A stretch of 64,000 bases of DNA, from the NCBI RefSeq assembly GCF_025567095.1, contig NZ_JAOQJH010000001.1. One strand, given 5' to 3'. Below the pieces are notes generated by a model. It saw nothing but the letters and a program-made list of their open reading frames with translations. It was not told the DNA's origin and did not search any database. The stretch comes from Anthropogastromicrobium aceti (GTDB lineage: Bacteria > Bacillota > Clostridia > Lachnospirales > Lachnospiraceae). This document shows positions 63,218 to 64,000 of this stretch, in pieces (the first letter of the stretch is position 1; every line of letters starts with the position of its first letter). Both the position numbers and the translations under genes were made by a program.

Positions 63218-64000
63218 TTACTTCCTCCTTTTGCCCGCAGAATATCTGCCTTTGCTGTCACTACGATGTTGTCTTGTATTGCTGCTGTCATTGTGTTTCT
63301 TTGCATACTGCGTATTTGTATTTCTGCCCTGTTTGATATTTCTTGGTGCAATCAGACATTCCTTGCCAAAACCAATCAAATCCTGACGGCCACACTTTAT
63401 AAGCGCCTCTTTTACCAGATCATAAAGCTTTGGATCACGGTATTGGATAAGCGCACGCTGCATGGCTTTTTCATGAGGATCCTTTGGAATATAAACAGAC
63501 TCTCCTGTACGCGGATCAATGCCTGTGTAATACATGCAGGTTGAAATCGTGGACGGTGTCGGATAAAAATCCTGAACCTGTTCCGGCATGTAGCCTAAAT
63601 CACGCAGATGCTCTGCCATCTCCACCGCATCCGTAAGCTGGGAGCCTGGATGAGATGACATTAAATAAGGAACCAGATATTGCTTGAGTCCAAGCTTTTC
63701 ATTCATTGCTTTGTAGCGCTGTGTAAAACGCTTGTAGACGGCATTTTCTGGTTTACCCATATATTTTAAAACGCGGTCAGAAACATGCTCCGGGGCAACC
63801 TTAAGCTGTCCACTGACATGATACTGGCAAAGCTCCTTAAGGAAAGCATCGCTTTTATCTGCCAATACATAATCAAAACGAATACCTGAGCGGATAAAAA
63901 CTTTCTTTACTTTTGGAAGAGCGCGCAGTTTTCGAAGAAGCTGGATATAATCCTGATGGTCAACTGTAAGGTTTTTACACGGTGACGGGAATAAGCACTG
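63218..64000 (-). CDS. YgiQ family radical SAM protein (C-terminal part, runs off the window)
   Basis: The frame is open to the window edge. C-terminal signatures: HQDYIQLLRKLRALPKVKKV, VSGQLKVAPEHVSDRVLKYM, PYLMSSHPGSQLTDAVEMAE, VQDFYPTPSTISTCMYYTGI and QRALIQYRDPKLYDLVKEAL. The CxxxCxxC cluster lies beyond the window. A Gln/Lys/Arg-rich tail ends it. YgiQ proteins are conserved radical SAM enzymes of unknown substrate. Confidence 0.93.
   Translation of the reverse strand, partial: QCLFPSPCKNLTVDHQDYIQLLRKLRALPKVKKVFIRSGIRFDYVLADKSDAFLKELCQYHVSGQLKVAPEHVSDRVLKYMGKPENAVYKRFTQRYKAMNEKLGLKQYLVPYLMSSHPGSQLTDAVEMAEHLRDLGYMPEQVQDFYPTPSTISTCMYYTGIDPRTGESVYIPKDPHEKAMQRALIQYRDPKLYDLVKEALIKCGRQDLIGFGKECLIAPRNIKQGRNTNTQYAKKHNDSSNTRQHRSDSKGRYSAGKRRK

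Noticed and set aside
1..64000. tRNA or rRNA genes
   Set aside because: No cloverleaf with GGTTCGA-type T-arm was found other than the tmRNA; no rRNA-like stretch seen.

Overview
The window looks like a chromosome segment from a low-GC Gram-positive anaerobe of the Clostridia, most likely family Lachnospiraceae. Evidence: PolC-type DNA polymerase III, a Prp protease next to an L27 with the Prp-cleaved leader, an RNase G/L21/L27/Obg block, AGGAGG-type ribosome binding sites, a tmRNA tag ending in ELAYAA, and the gene order pyrH-frr-uppS-cdsA-dxr-rseP-ispG-polC. No species is claimed. The sequence is a draft scaffold with one 250-base run of N at 31273-31522.

Layout. 1-5.1 kb (+): ribosome biogenesis block (rng, L21 leader, rplU, prp, rpmA, obg, yhbY, yqeK, rsfS), closed by a bidirectional terminator facing lexA. 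nadD, often found between yhbY and yqeK, is absent. 5.1-13 kb: lexA with its own LexA box, an AAA-ATPase/PD-(D/E)XK protein, an HTH regulator with a one-polypeptide MmeI-like restriction-modification enzyme, then a decaying stretch (acetyltransferase with an in-frame stop, intact flavodoxin-ferredoxin, truncated monooxygenase). 13-16.1 kb: an LCP-family protein, a TtcA-like ATPase and a XerS-sized tyrosine recombinase.

16.1-31.3 kb is the most unusual part. Two 147-bp direct repeats (146/147 identical) bound about 15 kb. Inside is a tightly overlapping minus-strand operon: three tyrosine-recombinase-like proteins (424, 616 and 558 aa), a coiled-coil protein (240 aa) and a giant protein made almost entirely of 19 treble-clef zinc-ribbon modules, the last out of frame. 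The layout recalls Tn554-type tnpABC and recombinase-in-trio elements, with a zinc-ribbon array added. Next come a second LexA-type repressor with back-to-back divergent promoters over a 24-bp palindrome, a small membrane protein, a pair of secreted proteins behind a consensus promoter with a 14-bp palindrome, and an IS remnant. CACTTTAT motifs cluster at both ends.

31.5-35.8 kb (-): surface/secreted proteins, two of them paralogues with His-rich (HHDA) and AWDE(T/Q)V repeats; one paralogue runs into its own terminator. 35.9-38.6 kb: oleate hydratase with an N-terminal hydrophobic extension, and a TetR regulator. 38.7-42.4 kb: trans-translation block, ssrA (+) facing smpB-rnr-secG (-). 42.6-48.5 kb: prs, ppk2, GH36 alpha-galactosidase and a DUF1846 protein. 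48.5-59.5 kb (-): pyrH-frr-uppS-cdsA-dxr-rseP-ispG-polC, linking nucleotide supply, ribosome recycling, isoprenoid/undecaprenyl and phospholipid synthesis, and replication. 59.6-64 kb: a hairpin-forming repeat, dapF and an unassigned gene (+), then dut, glyA and a partial ygiQ (-).

Several accessory genes at 11-32 kb carry single-base lesions, some in short homopolymers. Whether these are real decay, phase variation or draft errors cannot be decided from one sequence.
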